DNA of 64,000 nucleotides from Hydractinia symbiolongicarpus (GCF_029227915.1 NC_079883.1:11718001-11782000), one strand, 5' to 3'. Shown: positions 38,715-54,705, numbered from the stretch's first letter. Notes: a model not told the origin generated them from the letters alone. Numbers and translations: made by a program.

Positions 38715-39036
38715 CACTGTCGCATTTCGGCTGCATGGTCTACTGTGTAACGCGCGCGCACGTTCTGGCGTAATGCGTTGATAAACGGAATGTACGCAGA
38801 CATATTGGAAAGTAATATCACGCACTTAGTATCGTCGCCTTTGTTAGCATTCATGTAAGTTACCATCCACTCGCTACAGTCGCTCTCCATCCTACGGCTA
38901 AATCAACAGCCGTGATTTTTACTATGTCGCCGTCCATCCGTACGCGGTGACAGTTGTAAGCTTTACAGTAACGTGACATGCTCCACAAGCAGTTACGGTG
39001 TGTGGACGATGCCTATCATGGCAACGCTTGTTCTTT

Positions 39037-39224
39037 ATCGCTTCTCGGCCTAATGGCTAAGATCAAGTGTAGTATCTGTTCTTATCAGTTTAATATCTGG
39101 TAGGCCATTCTCTGAATGGTCAGTATATTAATCTGATTTTTGGCCTTGGGTCATGGAGGTGGATTCATTCACGCCGTGACCACGGGTTGCCTTGGTGTTG
39201 CACTATTACCGATGGCGGCCCACA
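39037..39224 (+). ncRNA. U2: U2 snRNA (unit 7)
   Basis: Same sequence as unit 1. Confidence 0.95.
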
Positions 39225-39413
39225 TAAGCAATAAAAGAATAATAGCAGTCCTCTTTCCGACGGCACTCTGCATAGTCTACGGCGGGAACAAAACGCGTAC
39301 ACTGGGGGAGAATACAGCCTATGCCCCGCGACACGGCAGTTTATAACACACTCAAGCCACAAGCATTAACAAACTTTGAAGGGTACCCTCATGCTACGGT
39401 GCAGTTCCAACTC

Positions 39414-39578
39414 ATACTTACCTGACGGGGAAGTAAAGACTGATCAATGAGGGTTTTCTTCCAGAGTGAGGCTCTTGCATTGCACTACGCTTGGGCTGAC
39501 CTCTGCGATTACTGCAAACGTCAGTAACTCGACCGTACAATTTCTGGTAGTGGGGGCCTGCGTCCGCGCTCGCCCCCT
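39414..39578 (+). ncRNA. U1: U1 snRNA (unit 7)
   Basis: Same sequence as unit 1. Confidence 0.95.
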
Positions 39579-39905
39579 CCTTAAGTCAAAATGAATGAGC
39601 TTAGAAAAGTTGCGCGGCCAAATGTCGGTGGTGACTTAAACGCTAAGGTAAAACCTCGCTTGGCTGTTACGAAACGTGATTGCGATATAAGTCCTCGGAA
39701 GGCGGCGGAATTTTATTTTATTTGCCATTCCGTCAGGGTTATTGGATGATCGGCAATAGATCGAGTTTGTATGCATTTGAAAGCTCTTTTTTCTCGTACT
39801 ATCACCTGAAAATGTCGTAGGAAAATGTCATAGGAAACACTTTCAACAACCGCCACGTTCCTTAATTGTTATAACAAGAAATATATCACAGCAAATGAAA
39901 ATGAA

Positions 39906-40025
39906 AAGCCTACGACACCGGGAGTTCCCAGGCGGTCCCCCATCCAAGTACTATCCCGGCCCGACGATGCTTAACTTCCGTGATCAGACGAGAACGGGTG
40001 TGTTCATCGTGGTATGGCCGTAGAC
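39906..40025 (-). rRNA. 5S rRNA: 5S rRNA (unit 7)
   Basis: Same sequence as unit 1. Confidence 0.97.
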
Positions 40026-40222
40026 ATTAGTAGGTGCAAATACGTGCAATTTATTTTGACGTTGTGATCAAATTTTTTTATTTAATTTCTTTGAGTTACT
40101 TAGGACAAGGCGTATGCATGGATTATCTATTAGACTTTAAGGTTATAGTTTTGTGAAAAAAACAATGTTTTTTTAAAGATGTGTGGCTATAAAAATAGCC
40201 GTTGTTTTCTGAGTGTAGCGGT

Positions 40223-40603
40223 TTACTTCTTCTGTCCTTTGTCGTTCTTCTTTGGGAGTAAGACAGCTTGAATGTTTGGCAAAACACCACCAGCTGCAAT
40301 GGTTACACCGCTCAAAAGTTTGTTTAATTCTTCATCATTACGAACAGCCAATTGTAAATGTCTTGGAATAATCCTAGCTTTTTTGTTGTCTCTTGCTGCG
40401 TTACCAGCCAACTCCAATATCTCAGCAGATAAATATTCCAAGACGGCTGCTAAGTAAACTGGTGCTCCAGATCCAATTCGGTTAGCATAGTGCCCTCTAC
40501 GAAGGAATCTATGCACTCTACCGACTGGAAATTGAAGTCCAGCTCTTGAGGATCTTGTCTTGGCTTTAGCCTTAGCTTTTCCACCTTTTCCACGTCCAGA
40601 CAT
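40223..40603 (-). CDS. H2A: Histone H2A (unit 7)
   Basis: Protein as unit 1. Stem-loop at 40185-40200. Confidence 0.98.
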   Translation of the reverse strand: MSGRGKGGKAKAKAKTRSSRAGLQFPVGRVHRFLRRGHYANRIGSGAPVYLAAVLEYLSAEILELAGNAARDNKKARIIPRHLQLAVRNDEELNKLLSGVTIAAGGVLPNIQAVLLPKKNDKGQKK

Positions 40604-40887
40604 AACTGCGATTTGATTTGTAAGTTAATACAAAAACGTACGAATATTTAACGTAAGTGTTAACGAAATAAACTTTACTCGTTTTTTCATCATAAAAATA
40701 GGATCGAAATCATGTTTTTTTAACCAATCATAATTAAGTATTAAACAAAAGATTTTTTTTTTAACCAATTAAATTGCGTATCGGCGTTTTCGGATCGAAT
40801 TCGATCCGATTTTTTTACTTATAAACAAAAAGTTTTGACTTGCAGTTTAATGCTTATTTACAAGTTAAGTAGCAAAAATTTTTAACC

Positions 40888-41292
40888 ATGTCTGACGCAG
40901 CAGCTAAAGGAGGAAAACAGGCACCTAAAGTAGCCAAGAAAGGTGAAAAAAGAGCCGGCAAAAAAGGAGGAAAGATTGGTGGAACTGGTGAAAAGAAACG
41001 CAAGAGAAAGAGAAAGGAAAGTTATGCTATTTACATCTACAATGTTTTGAAACAAGTTCACCCAGATGTCGGAGTTTCAAGCAAAGCTATGAGCATCATG
41101 AACTCATTTGTCAACGACATCTTTGAGCGCATTGCTTCCGAAGCTTCGCGTTTGGCTCTTCAAAACAAAAAGTCGACCATCTCTTCTCGTGAAATTCAAA
41201 CCGCAGTACGTCTTCTCTTGCCTGGAGAACTTGCAAAACACGCAGTCAGTGAAGGTACAAAAGCCGTCACAAAATACACAAGCAGCAAGTAA
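40888..41292 (+). CDS. H2B: Histone H2B (unit 8)
   Basis: Protein identical to consensus. One synonymous change (GGA to GGT) lies in the SEGTKAV segment near 41256. Stem-loop at 41316-41331. Confidence 0.98.
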   Translation: MSDAAAKGGKQAPKVAKKGEKRAGKKGGKIGGTGEKKRKRKRKESYAIYIYNVLKQVHPDVGVSSKAMSIMNSFVNDIFERIASEASRLALQNKKSTISSREIQTAVRLLLPGELAKHAVSEGTKAVTKYTSSK

Positions 41293-41752
41293 ACCAACGT
41301 CTACCAAACACAAACGGTCTTTTTTAAGACCACACATCTTTAAAAAAACATTTACTTGGCGTCACTACAAGTTAACCGAAGTTAATAAAACTTCTAAATA
41401 ATGTGCTTAAGAACACTAGCCTACATTTAAAATACTTCCCCATGTGTGTGTGGATTAGCTTCACTTTTCATACGTATTATTAGCTGTACTTGCAGAAAAG
41501 ACAAGTACATTGATCCATGTTATTGCTTACATTTAACTTAACCCAGCTTTTCACGGAAACACTCCCAGGCAAATTAACCCTACAAAGTATTTCTAAATTT
41601 TTTTTGTGTCATATATGACATAGTATCGTATAGCAATAAATGTAACTGTGACAAGACTTTACACATTGTGTAATTTGGAAGCGTGCACAAAGTAATGTTT
41701 TAAAAGATTTGTGGCTATAAAAATAGCCGTTTTTGTTGAGCAATGACAACGC

Positions 41753-42109
<357 letters not shown>

Positions 42110-42587
42110 TTAACAGAATTCAGACAGCTTTAAAAAGAGGCCATAAAATTACCTACTGCTCGTGGAAACACCCTAATTAACCAATAGAGTTGCGTCATTA
42201 CAAAATGTTCCGAACATTTTGTACATTTTTTTAAGTAAAACTGTAGTTTTTTTAAAAATTCGTGGTCTTAATGTTTCAGTAAGGCAATAAATTTGGCATC
42301 GTTGGAATTCGCCAAACCTTCTGCTACTTACTAAAAAAAAAAAAAGTCAAAAGCTTTTGTGTATCAGAAGATACAGCCGTTTTCCCGTAGCCAAAAAACA
42401 CAGATTTTATAAAAATGTTAAAGTAATGAGCGTAATGTCATTATGCAGCCAATCAGAAATTACTTTCTTAGCACCAATCAAATGGTTTGTTTTGAACCTT
42501 AGCTGTCAATCAATATGAGAAATAAAACTTTGGCGCGATAGTGCATTTTAGACCGTCTTGTGTATCCGTACTACATCGACTTCTTAA

Positions 42588-43001
<414 letters not shown>

Positions 43002-43362
43002 GCATCTTACCAAACAAAAAACGGCTATTTTTATAGCCACACATCCATAAAAAATATTACGGCTAGCTTTTTATATCAAACTTTGTCCTGCTTTCTGTTT
43101 AAATTTTATGCTACATAAAAATTTTATGCTACATAAAGTTTGACAATGTTAAAAATATGAAGGGCAAGAAAAGTAAAAGCAAGAAAATAAGAAATTTAAA
43201 AACGAAAATACTTAAACTTAGGGAATCTAATCTTAAATTTACTCTTTTTTAACTGTTTAAGTGACTTAAACAAGTTTAACTTTGTACCAAGATAATGTTT
43301 TTTTGTAAATGTGTGGCTATAAAAATAGCCGTTTGTTAATGTAATAGCCAGATACACACAAA

Positions 43363-43914
43363 TTATTTTTTTGCGGTCTTCTTTGCTGCCTTTTTGGGAG
43401 TCTTTTTGACCTTCTTTGCTGCAGGTTTTTTAGCAACAGGCTTCTTTGTGGGTTTCTTAGCTGCTGGTTTCTTAGCCGAGGCTTTCTTTGTGGCAGGCTT
43501 CTTTGCTGCTTTCTTTGGCGTGCTCTTCTTTGCTGGCTTCTTTTTTGGTGTACTTTTCTTTGCAGTAGGCTTCTTTGCCGTTGGCTTTTTTGCTGCGGCC
43601 TTTTTCTTAGGTTTTTCTTTTTTTACCTGACCTAGCTTGAATGATCCAGAAGCACCAGTGCCTTTAGTTTGAATCAAATCGCCTGATGTTACTCCTCGTT
43701 TAAGAGCCATTTTCAGATGATGATCTGAGTTTTCAGCAACTTTGTAATTTGCATGAATATATTTTGTAATAGCTTGGCGAGATGAACCACCGCGTTCCTT
43801 TAGGGTAGCGATAGCAGCCTTGATCATGTCCACATATTTAGGGTGATCAGCTGTCTTCTTTGCAGCAGGTTTCTTCTTGGGTGCGATTTTCTTTGGAGAA
43901 GCTGCTTCACTCAT
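43363..43914 (-). CDS. H1: Linker histone H1 (unit 8)
   Basis: Protein identical to unit 1. Stem-loop at 43315-43330. Confidence 0.96.
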   Translation of the reverse strand: MSEAASPKKIAPKKKPAAKKTADHPKYVDMIKAAIATLKERGGSSRQAITKYIHANYKVAENSDHHLKMALKRGVTSGDLIQTKGTGASGSFKLGQVKKEKPKKKAAAKKPTAKKPTAKKSTPKKKPAKKSTPKKAAKKPATKKASAKKPAAKKPTKKPVAKKPAAKKVKKTPKKAAKKTAKK

Positions 43915-44493
43915 TTTTAATGTTTTCTTACAACAATCCAACGATAAACGATGCTTGTTATCACAGTAGAAGTATACTAAACATTACCGTGTAAATGAGA
44001 TATAATTTAAGACGGTGCGAAGTATGCGGACGTAAAAGTACCACTCCCGGGAATTGATTTGGCGCGAAAACAGAAATGTGTGTTTCTGTACATCGTATAA
44101 TGTCCGTTTTGGGTGCCGCGACTATGCGAAAGCATGTTAATTTTTATTTGTAGTACGACGCAATAGTCTGCAAGAGAAGCTGCTGGAGTTTGATGTCTTC
44201 AGCATTACATCTAGTCTGTTAATTTGGGCTTCTTCCGCGCTCGTGTTAGGATTTTCATAAAGCGTTCTTTGGTTTGCGTTGCGTATGTCGGCCTACATCA
44301 TCGACACGGCCTGTTTCCGGCTATTAGGAGCAATTCATATATTGGGCACTGCGTTTCGACTTTTTTATTAGACCACAGTAAAAAAATTCACTCACAGAAG
44401 TCCCTTTCTTTCATGGCTACAAACACGAAGAATTCTGTCGTAAGTAAAACGAATGCGCAAGCCAAAATGACGATGGGGCGAAGTCATAAGCAT

Positions 44494-44566
44494 GGCCCTG
44501 TGGCCCAATGGATAAGGCATCTGACTACGAATCAGGGGATTCCAGGTTCGACTCCTGGCAGGGTCG
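44494..44566 (+). tRNA. tRNA-Arg: tRNA-Arg(ACG) (unit 8)
   Basis: Identical to unit 4. A g to t spacer change lies about 300 nt upstream (44194). Confidence 0.9.
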
Positions 44567-44888
44567 CACTGTCGCATTTCGGCTGCATGGTCTACTGTGT
44601 AACGCGCGCGCACGTTCTGGCGTAATGCGTTGATAAACGGAATGTACGCAGACATATTGGAAAGTAATATCACGCACTTAGTATCGTCGCCTTTGTTAGC
44701 ATTCATGTAAGTTACCATCCACTCGCTACAGTCGCTCTCCATCCTACGGCTAAATCAACAGCCGTGATTTTTACTATGTCGCCGTCCATCCGTACGCGGT
44801 GACAGTTGTAAGCTTTACAGTAACGTGACATGCTCCACAAGCAGTTACGGTGTGTGGACGATGCCTATCATGGCAACGCTTGTTCTTT

Positions 44889-45076
44889 ATCGCTTCTCGG
44901 CCTAATGGCTAAGATCAAGTGTAGTATCTGTTCTTATCAGTTTAATATCTGGTAGGCCATTCTCTGAATGGTCAGTATATTAATCTGATTTTTGGCCTTG
45001 GGTCATGGAGGTGGATTCATTCACGCCGTGACCACGGGTTGCCTTGGTGTTGCACTATTACCGATGGCGGCCCACA
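44889..45076 (+). ncRNA. U2: U2 snRNA (unit 8)
   Basis: Same sequence as unit 1. Confidence 0.95.
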
Positions 45077-45265
45077 TAAGCAATAAAAGAATAATAGCAG
45101 TCCTCTTTCCGACGGCACTCTGCATAGTCTACGGCGGGAACAAAACGCGTACACTGGGGGAGAATACAGCCTATGCCCCGCGACACGGCAGTTTATAACA
45201 CACTCAAGCCACAAGCATTAACAAACTTTGAAGGGTACCCTCATGCTACGGTGCAGTTCCAACTC

Positions 45266-45430
45266 ATACTTACCTGACGGGGAAGTAAAGACTGATCAAT
45301 GAGGGTTTTCTTCCAGAGTGAGGCTCTTGCATTGCACTACGCTTGGGCTGACCTCTGCGATTACTGCAAACGTCAGTAACTCGACCGTACAATTTCTGGT
45401 AGTGGGGGCCTGCGTCCGCGCTCGCCCCCT
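45266..45430 (+). ncRNA. U1: U1 snRNA (unit 8)
   Basis: Same sequence as unit 1. Confidence 0.95.
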
Positions 45431-45757
45431 CCTTAAGTCAAAATGAATGAGCTTAGAAAAGTTGCGCGGCCAAATGTCGGTGGTGACTTAAACGCTAAGG
45501 TAAAACCTCGCTTGGCTGTTACGAAACGTGATTGCGATATAAGTCCTCGGAAGGCGGCGGAATTTTATTTTATTTGCCATTCCGTCAGGGTTATTGGATG
45601 ATCGGCAATAGATCGAGTTTGTATGCATTTGAAAGCTCTTTTTTCTCGTACTATCACCTGAAAATGTCGTAGGAAAATGTCATAGGAAACACTTTCAACA
45701 ACCGCCACGTTCCTTAATTGTTATAACAAGAAATATATCACAGCAAATGAAAATGAA

Positions 45758-45877
45758 AAGCCTACGACACCGGGAGTTCCCAGGCGGTCCCCCATCCAAG
45801 TACTATCCCGGCCCGACGATGCTTAACTTCCGTGATCAGACGAGAACGGGTGTGTTCATCGTGGTATGGCCGTAGAC
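45758..45877 (-). rRNA. 5S rRNA: 5S rRNA (unit 8)
   Basis: Same sequence as unit 1. Confidence 0.97.
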
Positions 45878-46074
45878 ATTAGTAGGTGCAAATACGTGCA
45901 ATTTATTTTGACGTTGTGATCAAATTTTTTTATTTAATTTCTTTGAGTTACTTAGGACAAGGCGTATGCATGGATTATCTATTAGACTTTAAGGTTATAG
46001 TTTTGTGAAAAAAACAATGTTTTTTTAAAGATGTGTGGCTATAAAAATAGCCGTTGTTTTCTGAGTGTAGCGGT

Positions 46075-46455
46075 TTACTTCTTCTGTCCTTTGTCGTTCT
46101 TCTTTGGGAGTAAGACAGCTTGAATGTTTGGCAAAACACCACCAGCTGCAATGGTTACACCGCTCAAAAGTTTGTTTAATTCTTCATCATTACGAACAGC
46201 CAATTGTAAATGTCTTGGAATAATCCTAGCTTTTTTGTTGTCTCTTGCTGCGTTACCAGCCAACTCCAATATCTCAGCAGATAAATATTCCAAGACGGCT
46301 GCTAAGTAAACTGGTGCTCCAGATCCAATTCGGTTAGCATAGTGCCCTCTACGAAGGAATCTATGCACTCTACCGACTGGAAATTGAAGTCCAGCTCTTG
46401 AGGATCTTGTCTTGGCTTTAGCCTTAGCTTTTCCACCTTTTCCACGTCCAGACAT
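46075..46455 (-). CDS. H2A: Histone H2A (unit 8)
   Basis: Protein as unit 1. Stem-loop at 46037-46052. Confidence 0.98.
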   Translation of the reverse strand: MSGRGKGGKAKAKAKTRSSRAGLQFPVGRVHRFLRRGHYANRIGSGAPVYLAAVLEYLSAEILELAGNAARDNKKARIIPRHLQLAVRNDEELNKLLSGVTIAAGGVLPNIQAVLLPKKNDKGQKK

Positions 46456-46739
46456 AACTGCGATTTGATTTGTAAGTTAATACAAAAACGTACGAATATT
46501 TAACGTAAGTGTTAACGAAATAAACTTTACTCGTTTTTTCATCATAAAAATAGGATCGAAATCATGTTTTTTTAACCAATCATAATTAAGTATTAAACAA
46601 AAGATTTTTTTTTTAACCAATTAAATTGCGTATCGGCGTTTTCGGATCGAATTCGATCCGATTTTTTTACTTATAAACAAAAAGTTTTGACTTGCAGTTT
46701 AATGCTTATTTACAAGTTAAGTAGCAAAAATTTTTAACC

Positions 46740-47144
46740 ATGTCTGACGCAGCAGCTAAAGGAGGAAAACAGGCACCTAAAGTAGCCAAGAAAGGTGAAA
46801 AAAGAGCCGGCAAAAAAGGAGGAAAGATTGGTGGAACTGGTGAAAAGAAACGCAAGAGAAAGAGAAAGGAAAGTTATGCTATTTACATCTACAATGTTTT
46901 GAAACAAGTTCACCCAGATGTCGGAGTTTCAAGCAAAGCTATGAGCATCATGAACTCATTTGTCAACGACATCTTTGAGCGCATTGCTTCCGAAGCTTCG
47001 CGTTTGGCTCTTCAAAACAAAAAGTCGACCATCTCTTCTCGTGAAATTCAAACTGCAGTACGTCTTCTCTTGCCTGGAGAACTTGCAAAACACGCAGTCA
47101 GTGAAGGAACAAAAGCCGTCACAAAATACACAAGCAGCAAGTAA
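46740..47144 (+). CDS. H2B: Histone H2B (unit 9)
   Basis: Protein identical to consensus. One synonymous change (ACC to ACT) lies in the REIQTAV segment near 47054. Stem-loop at 47168-47183. Confidence 0.98.
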   Translation: MSDAAAKGGKQAPKVAKKGEKRAGKKGGKIGGTGEKKRKRKRKESYAIYIYNVLKQVHPDVGVSSKAMSIMNSFVNDIFERIASEASRLALQNKKSTISSREIQTAVRLLLPGELAKHAVSEGTKAVTKYTSSK

Positions 47145-47604
47145 ACCAACGTCTACCAAACACAAACGGTCTTTTTTAAGACCACACATCTTTAAAAAAA
47201 CATTTACTTGGCGTCACTACAAGTTAACCGAAGTTAATAAAACTTCTAAATAATGTGCTTAAGAACACTAGCCTACATTTAAAATACTTCCCCATGTGTG
47301 TGTGGATTAGCTTCACTTTTCATACGTATTATTAGCTGTACTTGCAGAAAAGACAAGTACATTGATCCATGTTATTGCTTACATTTAACTTAACCCAGCT
47401 TTTCACGGAAACACTCCCAGGCAAATTAACCCTACAAAGTATTTCTAAATTTTTTTTGTGTCATATATGACATAGTATCGTATAGCAATAAATGTAACTG
47501 TGACAAGACTTTACACATTGTGTAATTTGGAAGCGTGCACAAAGTAATGTTTTAAAAGATTTGTGGCTATAAAAATAGCCGTTTTTGTTGAGCAATGACA
47601 ACGC

Positions 47605-47961
<357 letters not shown>

Positions 47962-48439
47962 TTAACAGAATTCAGACAGCTTTAAAAAGAGGCCATAAAA
48001 TTACCTACTGCTCGTGGAAACACCCTAATTAACCAATAGAGTTGCGTCATTACAAAATGTTCCGAACATTTTGTACATTTTTTTAAGTAAAACTGTAGTT
48101 TTTTTAAAAATTCGTGGTCTTAATGTTTCAGTAAGGCAATAAATTTGGCATCGTTGGAATTCGCCAAACCTTCTGCTACTTACTAAAAAAAAAAAAAGTC
48201 AAAAGCTTTTGTGTATCAGAAGATACAGCCGTTTTCCCGTAGCCAAAAAACACAGATTTTATAAAAATGTTAAAGTAATGAGCGTAATGTCATTATGCAG
48301 CCAATCAGAAATTACTTTCTTAGCACCAATCAAATGGTTTGTTTTGAACCTTAGCTGTCAATCAATATGAGAAATAAAACTTTGGCGCGATAGTGCATTT
48401 TAGACCGTCTTGTGTATCCGTACTACATCGACTTCTTAA

Positions 48440-48853
<414 letters not shown>

Positions 48854-49214
48854 GCATCTTACCAAACAAAAAACGGCTATTTTTATAGCCACACATCCAT
48901 AAAAAATATTACGGCTAGCTTTTTATATCAAACTTTGTCCTGCTTTCTGTTTAAATTTTATGCTACATAAAAATTTTATGCTACATAAAGTTTGACAATG
49001 TTAAAAATATGAAGGGCAAGAAAAGTAAAAGCAAGAAAATAAGAAATTTAAAAACGAAAATACTTAAACTTAGGGAATCTAATCTTAAATTTACTCTTTT
49101 TTAACTGTTTAAGTGACTTAAACAAGTTTAACTTTGTACCAAGATAATGTTTTTTTGTAAATGTGTGGCTATAAAAATAGCCGTTTGTTAATGTAATAGC
49201 CAGATACACACAAA

Positions 49215-49766
49215 TTATTTTTTTGCGGTCTTCTTTGCTGCCTTTTTGGGAGTCTTTTTGACCTTCTTTGCTGCAGGTTTTTTAGCAACAGGCTTCTTTG
49301 TGGGTTTCTTAGCTGCTGGTTTCTTAGCCGAGGCTTTCTTTGTGGCAGGCTTCTTTGCTGCTTTCTTTGGCGTGCTCTTCTTTGCTGGCTTCTTTTTTGG
49401 TGTACTTTTCTTTGCAGTAGGCTTCTTTGCCGTTGGCTTTTTTGCTGCGGCCTTTTTCTTAGGTTTTTCTTTTTTTACCTGACCTAGCTTGAATGATCCA
49501 GAAGCACCAGTGCCTTTAGTTTGAATCAAATCGCCTGATGTTACTCCTCGTTTAAGAGCCATTTTCAGATGATGATCTGAGTTTTCAGCAACTTTGTAAT
49601 TTGCATGAATATATTTTGTAATAGCTTGGCGAGATGAACCACCGCGTTCCTTTAGGGTAGCGATAGCAGCCTTGATCATGTCCACATATTTAGGGTGATC
49701 AGCTGTCTTCTTTGCAGCAGGTTTCTTCTTGGGTGCGATTTTCTTTGGAGAAGCTGCTTCACTCAT
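49215..49766 (-). CDS. H1: Linker histone H1 (unit 9)
   Basis: Protein identical to unit 1. A substitution unique to this unit (a to g at 49949) lies in the promoter region. Confidence 0.96.
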   Translation of the reverse strand: MSEAASPKKIAPKKKPAAKKTADHPKYVDMIKAAIATLKERGGSSRQAITKYIHANYKVAENSDHHLKMALKRGVTSGDLIQTKGTGASGSFKLGQVKKEKPKKKAAAKKPTAKKPTAKKSTPKKKPAKKSTPKKAAKKPATKKASAKKPAAKKPTKKPVAKKPAAKKVKKTPKKAAKKTAKK

Positions 49767-50345
49767 TTTTAATGTTTTCTTACAACAATCCAACGATAAA
49801 CGATGCTTGTTATCACAGTAGAAGTATACTAAACATTACCGTGTAAATGAGATATAATTTAAGACGGTGCGAAGTATGCGGACGTAAAAGTACCACTCCC
49901 GGGAATTGATTTGGCGCGAAAACAGAAATGTGTGTTTCTGTACATCGTGTAATGTCCGTTTTGGGTGCCGCGACTATGCGAAAGCATGTTAATTTTTATT
50001 TGTAGTACGACGCAATAGTCTGCAAGAGAAGCTGCTGGAGTTTGAGGTCTTCAGCATTACATCTAGTCTGTTAATTTGGGCTTCTTCCGCGCTCGTGTTA
50101 GGATTTTCATAAAGCGTTCTTTGGTTTGCGTTGCGTATGTCGGCCTACATCATCGACACGGCCTGTTTCCGGCTATTAGGAGCAATTCATATATTGGGCA
50201 CTGCGTTTCGACTTTTTTATTAGACCACAGTAAAAAAATTCACTCACAGAAGTCCCTTTCTTTCATGGCTACAAACACGAAGAATTCTGTCGTAAGTAAA
50301 ACGAATGCGCAAGCCAAAATGACGATGGGGCGAAGTCATAAGCAT

Positions 50346-50418
50346 GGCCCTGTGGCCCAATGGATAAGGCATCTGACTACGAATCAGGGGATTCCAGGTT
50401 CGACTCCTGGCAGGGTCG
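50346..50418 (+). tRNA. tRNA-Arg: tRNA-Arg(ACG) (unit 9)
   Basis: Identical to unit 4. A t to c change at 50539 lies in the spacer before U2. Confidence 0.9.
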
Positions 50419-50740
50419 CACTGTCGCATTTCGGCTGCATGGTCTACTGTGTAACGCGCGCGCACGTTCTGGCGTAATGCGTTGATAAACGGAATGTACG
50501 CAGACATATTGGAAAGTAATATCACGCACTTAGTATCGCCGCCTTTGTTAGCATTCATGTAAGTTACCATCCACTCGCTACAGTCGCTCTCCATCCTACG
50601 GCTAAATCAACAGCCGTGATTTTTACTATGTCGCCGTCCATCCGTACGCGGTGACAGTTGTAAGCTTTACAGTAACGTGACATGCTCCACAAGCAGTTAC
50701 GGTGTGTGGACGATGCCTATCATGGCAACGCTTGTTCTTT

Positions 50741-50928
50741 ATCGCTTCTCGGCCTAATGGCTAAGATCAAGTGTAGTATCTGTTCTTATCAGTTTAATAT
50801 CTGGTAGGCCATTCTCTGAATGGTCAGTATATTAATCTGATTTTTGGCCTTGGGTCATGGAGGTGGATTCATTCACGCCGTGACCACGGGTTGCCTTGGT
50901 GTTGCACTATTACCGATGGCGGCCCACA
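50741..50928 (+). ncRNA. U2: U2 snRNA (unit 9)
   Basis: Same sequence as unit 1. Confidence 0.95.
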
Positions 50929-51117
50929 TAAGCAATAAAAGAATAATAGCAGTCCTCTTTCCGACGGCACTCTGCATAGTCTACGGCGGGAACAAAACGC
51001 GTACACTGGGGGAGAATACAGCCTATGCCCCGCGACACGGCAGTTTATAACACACTCAAGCCACAAGCATTAACAAACTTTGAAGGGTACCCTCATGCTA
51101 CGGTGCAGTTCCAACTC

Positions 51118-51282
51118 ATACTTACCTGACGGGGAAGTAAAGACTGATCAATGAGGGTTTTCTTCCAGAGTGAGGCTCTTGCATTGCACTACGCTTGGGC
51201 TGACCTCTGCGATTACTGCAAACGTCAGTAACTCGACCGTACAATTTCTGGTAGTGGGGGCCTGCGTCCGCGCTCGCCCCCT
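51118..51282 (+). ncRNA. U1: U1 snRNA (unit 9)
   Basis: Same sequence as unit 1. Confidence 0.95.
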
Positions 51283-51609
51283 CCTTAAGTCAAAATGAAT
51301 GAGCTTAGAAAAGTTGCGCGGCCAAATGTCGGTGGTGACTTAAACGCTAAGGTAAAACCTCGCTTGGCTGTTACGAAACGTGATTGCGATATAAGTCCTC
51401 GGAAGGCGGCGGAATTTTATTTTATTTGCCATTCCGTCAGGGTTATTGGATGATCGGCAATAGATCGAGTTTGTATGCATTTGAAAGCTCTTTTTTCTCG
51501 TACTATCACCTGAAAATGTCGTAGGAAAATGTCATAGGAAACACTTTCAACAACCGCCACGTTCCTTAATTGTTATAACAAGAAATATATCACAGCAAAT
51601 GAAAATGAA

Positions 51610-51729
51610 AAGCCTACGACACCGGGAGTTCCCAGGCGGTCCCCCATCCAAGTACTATCCCGGCCCGACGATGCTGAACTTCCGTGATCAGACGAGAACG
51701 GGTGTGTTCATCGTGGTATGGCCGTAGAC
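51610..51729 (-). rRNA. 5S rRNA: 5S rRNA, A54C variant (unit 9)
   Basis: One change, A to C at nt 54 (plus-strand 51676; GTTAAGC becomes GTTCAGC), inside the A block and in a loop position usually conserved in eukaryotic 5S. It may reduce TFIIIA/TFIIIC-dependent transcription or give a variant 5S. Confidence 0.95.
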
Positions 51730-51926
51730 ATTAGTAGGTGCAAATACGTGCAATTTATTTTGACGTTGTGATCAAATTTTTTTATTTAATTTCTTTGAGT
51801 TACTTAGGACAAGGCGTATGCATGGATTATCTATTAGACTTTAAGGTTATAGTTTTGTGAAAAAAACAATGTTTTTTTAAAGATGTGTGGCTATAAAAAT
51901 AGCCGTTGTTTTCTGAGTGTAGCGGT

Positions 51927-52307
51927 TTACTTCTTCTGTCCTTTGTCGTTCTTCTTTGGGAGTAAGACAGCTTGAATGTTTGGCAAAACACCACCAGCTG
52001 CAATGGTTACACCGCTCAAAAGTTTGTTTAATTCTTCATCATTACGAACAGCCAATTGTAAATGTCTTGGAATAATCCTAGCTTTTTTGTTGTCTCTTGC
52101 TGCGTTACCAGCCAACTCCAATATCTCAGCAGATAAATATTCCAAGACGGCTGCTAAGTAAACTGGTGCTCCAGATCCAATTCGGTTAGCATAGTGCCCT
52201 CTACGAAGGAATCTATGCACTCTACCGACTGGAAATTGAAGTCCAGCTCTTGAGGATCTTGTCTTGGCTTTAGCCTTAGCTTTTCCACCTTTTCCACGTC
52301 CAGACAT
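51927..52307 (-). CDS. H2A: Histone H2A (unit 9)
   Basis: Protein as unit 1. Stem-loop at 51889-51904. Confidence 0.98.
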   Translation of the reverse strand: MSGRGKGGKAKAKAKTRSSRAGLQFPVGRVHRFLRRGHYANRIGSGAPVYLAAVLEYLSAEILELAGNAARDNKKARIIPRHLQLAVRNDEELNKLLSGVTIAAGGVLPNIQAVLLPKKNDKGQKK

Positions 52308-52591
52308 AACTGCGATTTGATTTGTAAGTTAATACAAAAACGTACGAATATTTAACGTAAGTGTTAACGAAATAAACTTTACTCGTTTTTTCATCATAAA
52401 AATAGGATCGAAATCATGTTTTTTTAACCAATCATAATTAAGTATTAAACAAAAGATTTTTTTTTTAACCAATTAAATTGCGTATCGGCGTTTTCGGATC
52501 GAATTCGATCCGATTTTTTTACTTATAAACAAAAAGTTTTGACTTGCAGTTTAATGCTTATTTACAAGTTAAGTAGCAAAAATTTTTAACC

Positions 52592-52996
52592 ATGTCTGAC
52601 GCAGCAGCTAAAGGAGGAAAACAGGCACCTAAAGTAGCCAAGAAAGGTGAAAAAAGAGCCGGCAAAAAAGGAGGAAAGATTGGTGGAACTGGTGAAAAGA
52701 AACGCAAGAGAAAGAGAAAGGAAAGTTATGCTATTTACATCTACAATGTTTTGAAACAAGTTCACCCAGATGTCGGAGTTTCAAGCAAAGCTATGAGCAT
52801 CATAAACTCATTTGTCAACGACATCTTTGAGCGCATTGCTTCCGAAGCTTCGCGTTTGGCTCTTCAAAACAAAAAGTCGACCATCTCTTCTCGTGAAATT
52901 CAAACCGCAGTACGTCTTCTCTTGCCTGGAGAACTTGCAAAACACGCAGTCAGTGAAGGAACAAAAGCCGTCACAAAATACACAAGCAGCAAGTAA
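52592..52996 (+). CDS. H2B: Histone H2B, M71I variant (unit 10)
   Basis: Intact 134-residue frame with one replacement, M71I (ATG to ATA at 52802-52804), in helix 2 (SIMNSF becomes SIINSF). The change is conservative in a hydrophobic position, so the product is probably functional. Stem-loop at 53020-53035. Confidence 0.98.
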   Translation: MSDAAAKGGKQAPKVAKKGEKRAGKKGGKIGGTGEKKRKRKRKESYAIYIYNVLKQVHPDVGVSSKAMSIINSFVNDIFERIASEASRLALQNKKSTISSREIQTAVRLLLPGELAKHAVSEGTKAVTKYTSSK

Positions 52997-53456
52997 ACCA
53001 ACGTCTACCAAACACAAACGGTCTTTTTTAAGACCACACATCTTTAAAAAAACATTTACTTGGCGTCACTACAAGTTAACCGAAGTTAATAAAACTTCTA
53101 AATAATGTGCTTAAGAACACTAGCCTACATTTAAAATACTTCCCCATGTGTGTGTGGATTAGCTTCACTTTTCATACGTATTATTAGCTGTACTTGCAGA
53201 AAAGACAAGTACATTGATCCATGTTATTGCTTACATTTAACTTAACCCAGCTTTTCACGGAAACACTCCCAGGCAAATTAACCCTACAAAGTATTTCTAA
53301 ATTTTTTTTGTGTCATATATGACATAGTATCGTATAGCAATAAATGTAACTGTGACAAGACTTTACACATTGTGTAATTTGGAAGCGTGCACAAAGTAAT
53401 GTTTTAAAAGATTTGTGGCTATAAAAATAGCCGTTTTTGTTGAGCAATGACAACGC

Positions 53457-53813
<357 letters not shown>

Positions 53814-54291
53814 TTAACAGAATTCAGACAGCTTTAAAAAGAGGCCATAAAATTACCTACTGCTCGTGGAAACACCCTAATTAACCAATAGAGTTGCGTC
53901 ATTACAAAATGTTCCGAACATTTTGTACATTTTTTTAAGTAAAACTGTAGTTTTTTTAAAAATTCGTGGTCTTAATGTTTCAGTAAGGCAATAAATTTGG
54001 CATCGTTGGAATTCGCCAAACCTTCTGCTACTTACTAAAAAAAAAAAAAGTCAAAAGCTTTTGTGTATCAGAAGATACAGCCGTTTTCCCGTAGCCAAAA
54101 AACACAGATTTTATAAAAATGTTAAAGTAATGAGCGTAATGTCATTATGCAGCCAATCAGAAATTACTTTCTTAGCACCAATCAAATGGTTTGTTTTGAA
54201 CCTTAGCTGTCAATCAATATGAGAAATAAAACTTTGGCGCGATAGTGCATTTTAGACCGTCTTGTGTATCCGTACTACATCGACTTCTTAA

Positions 54292-54705
<414 letters not shown>

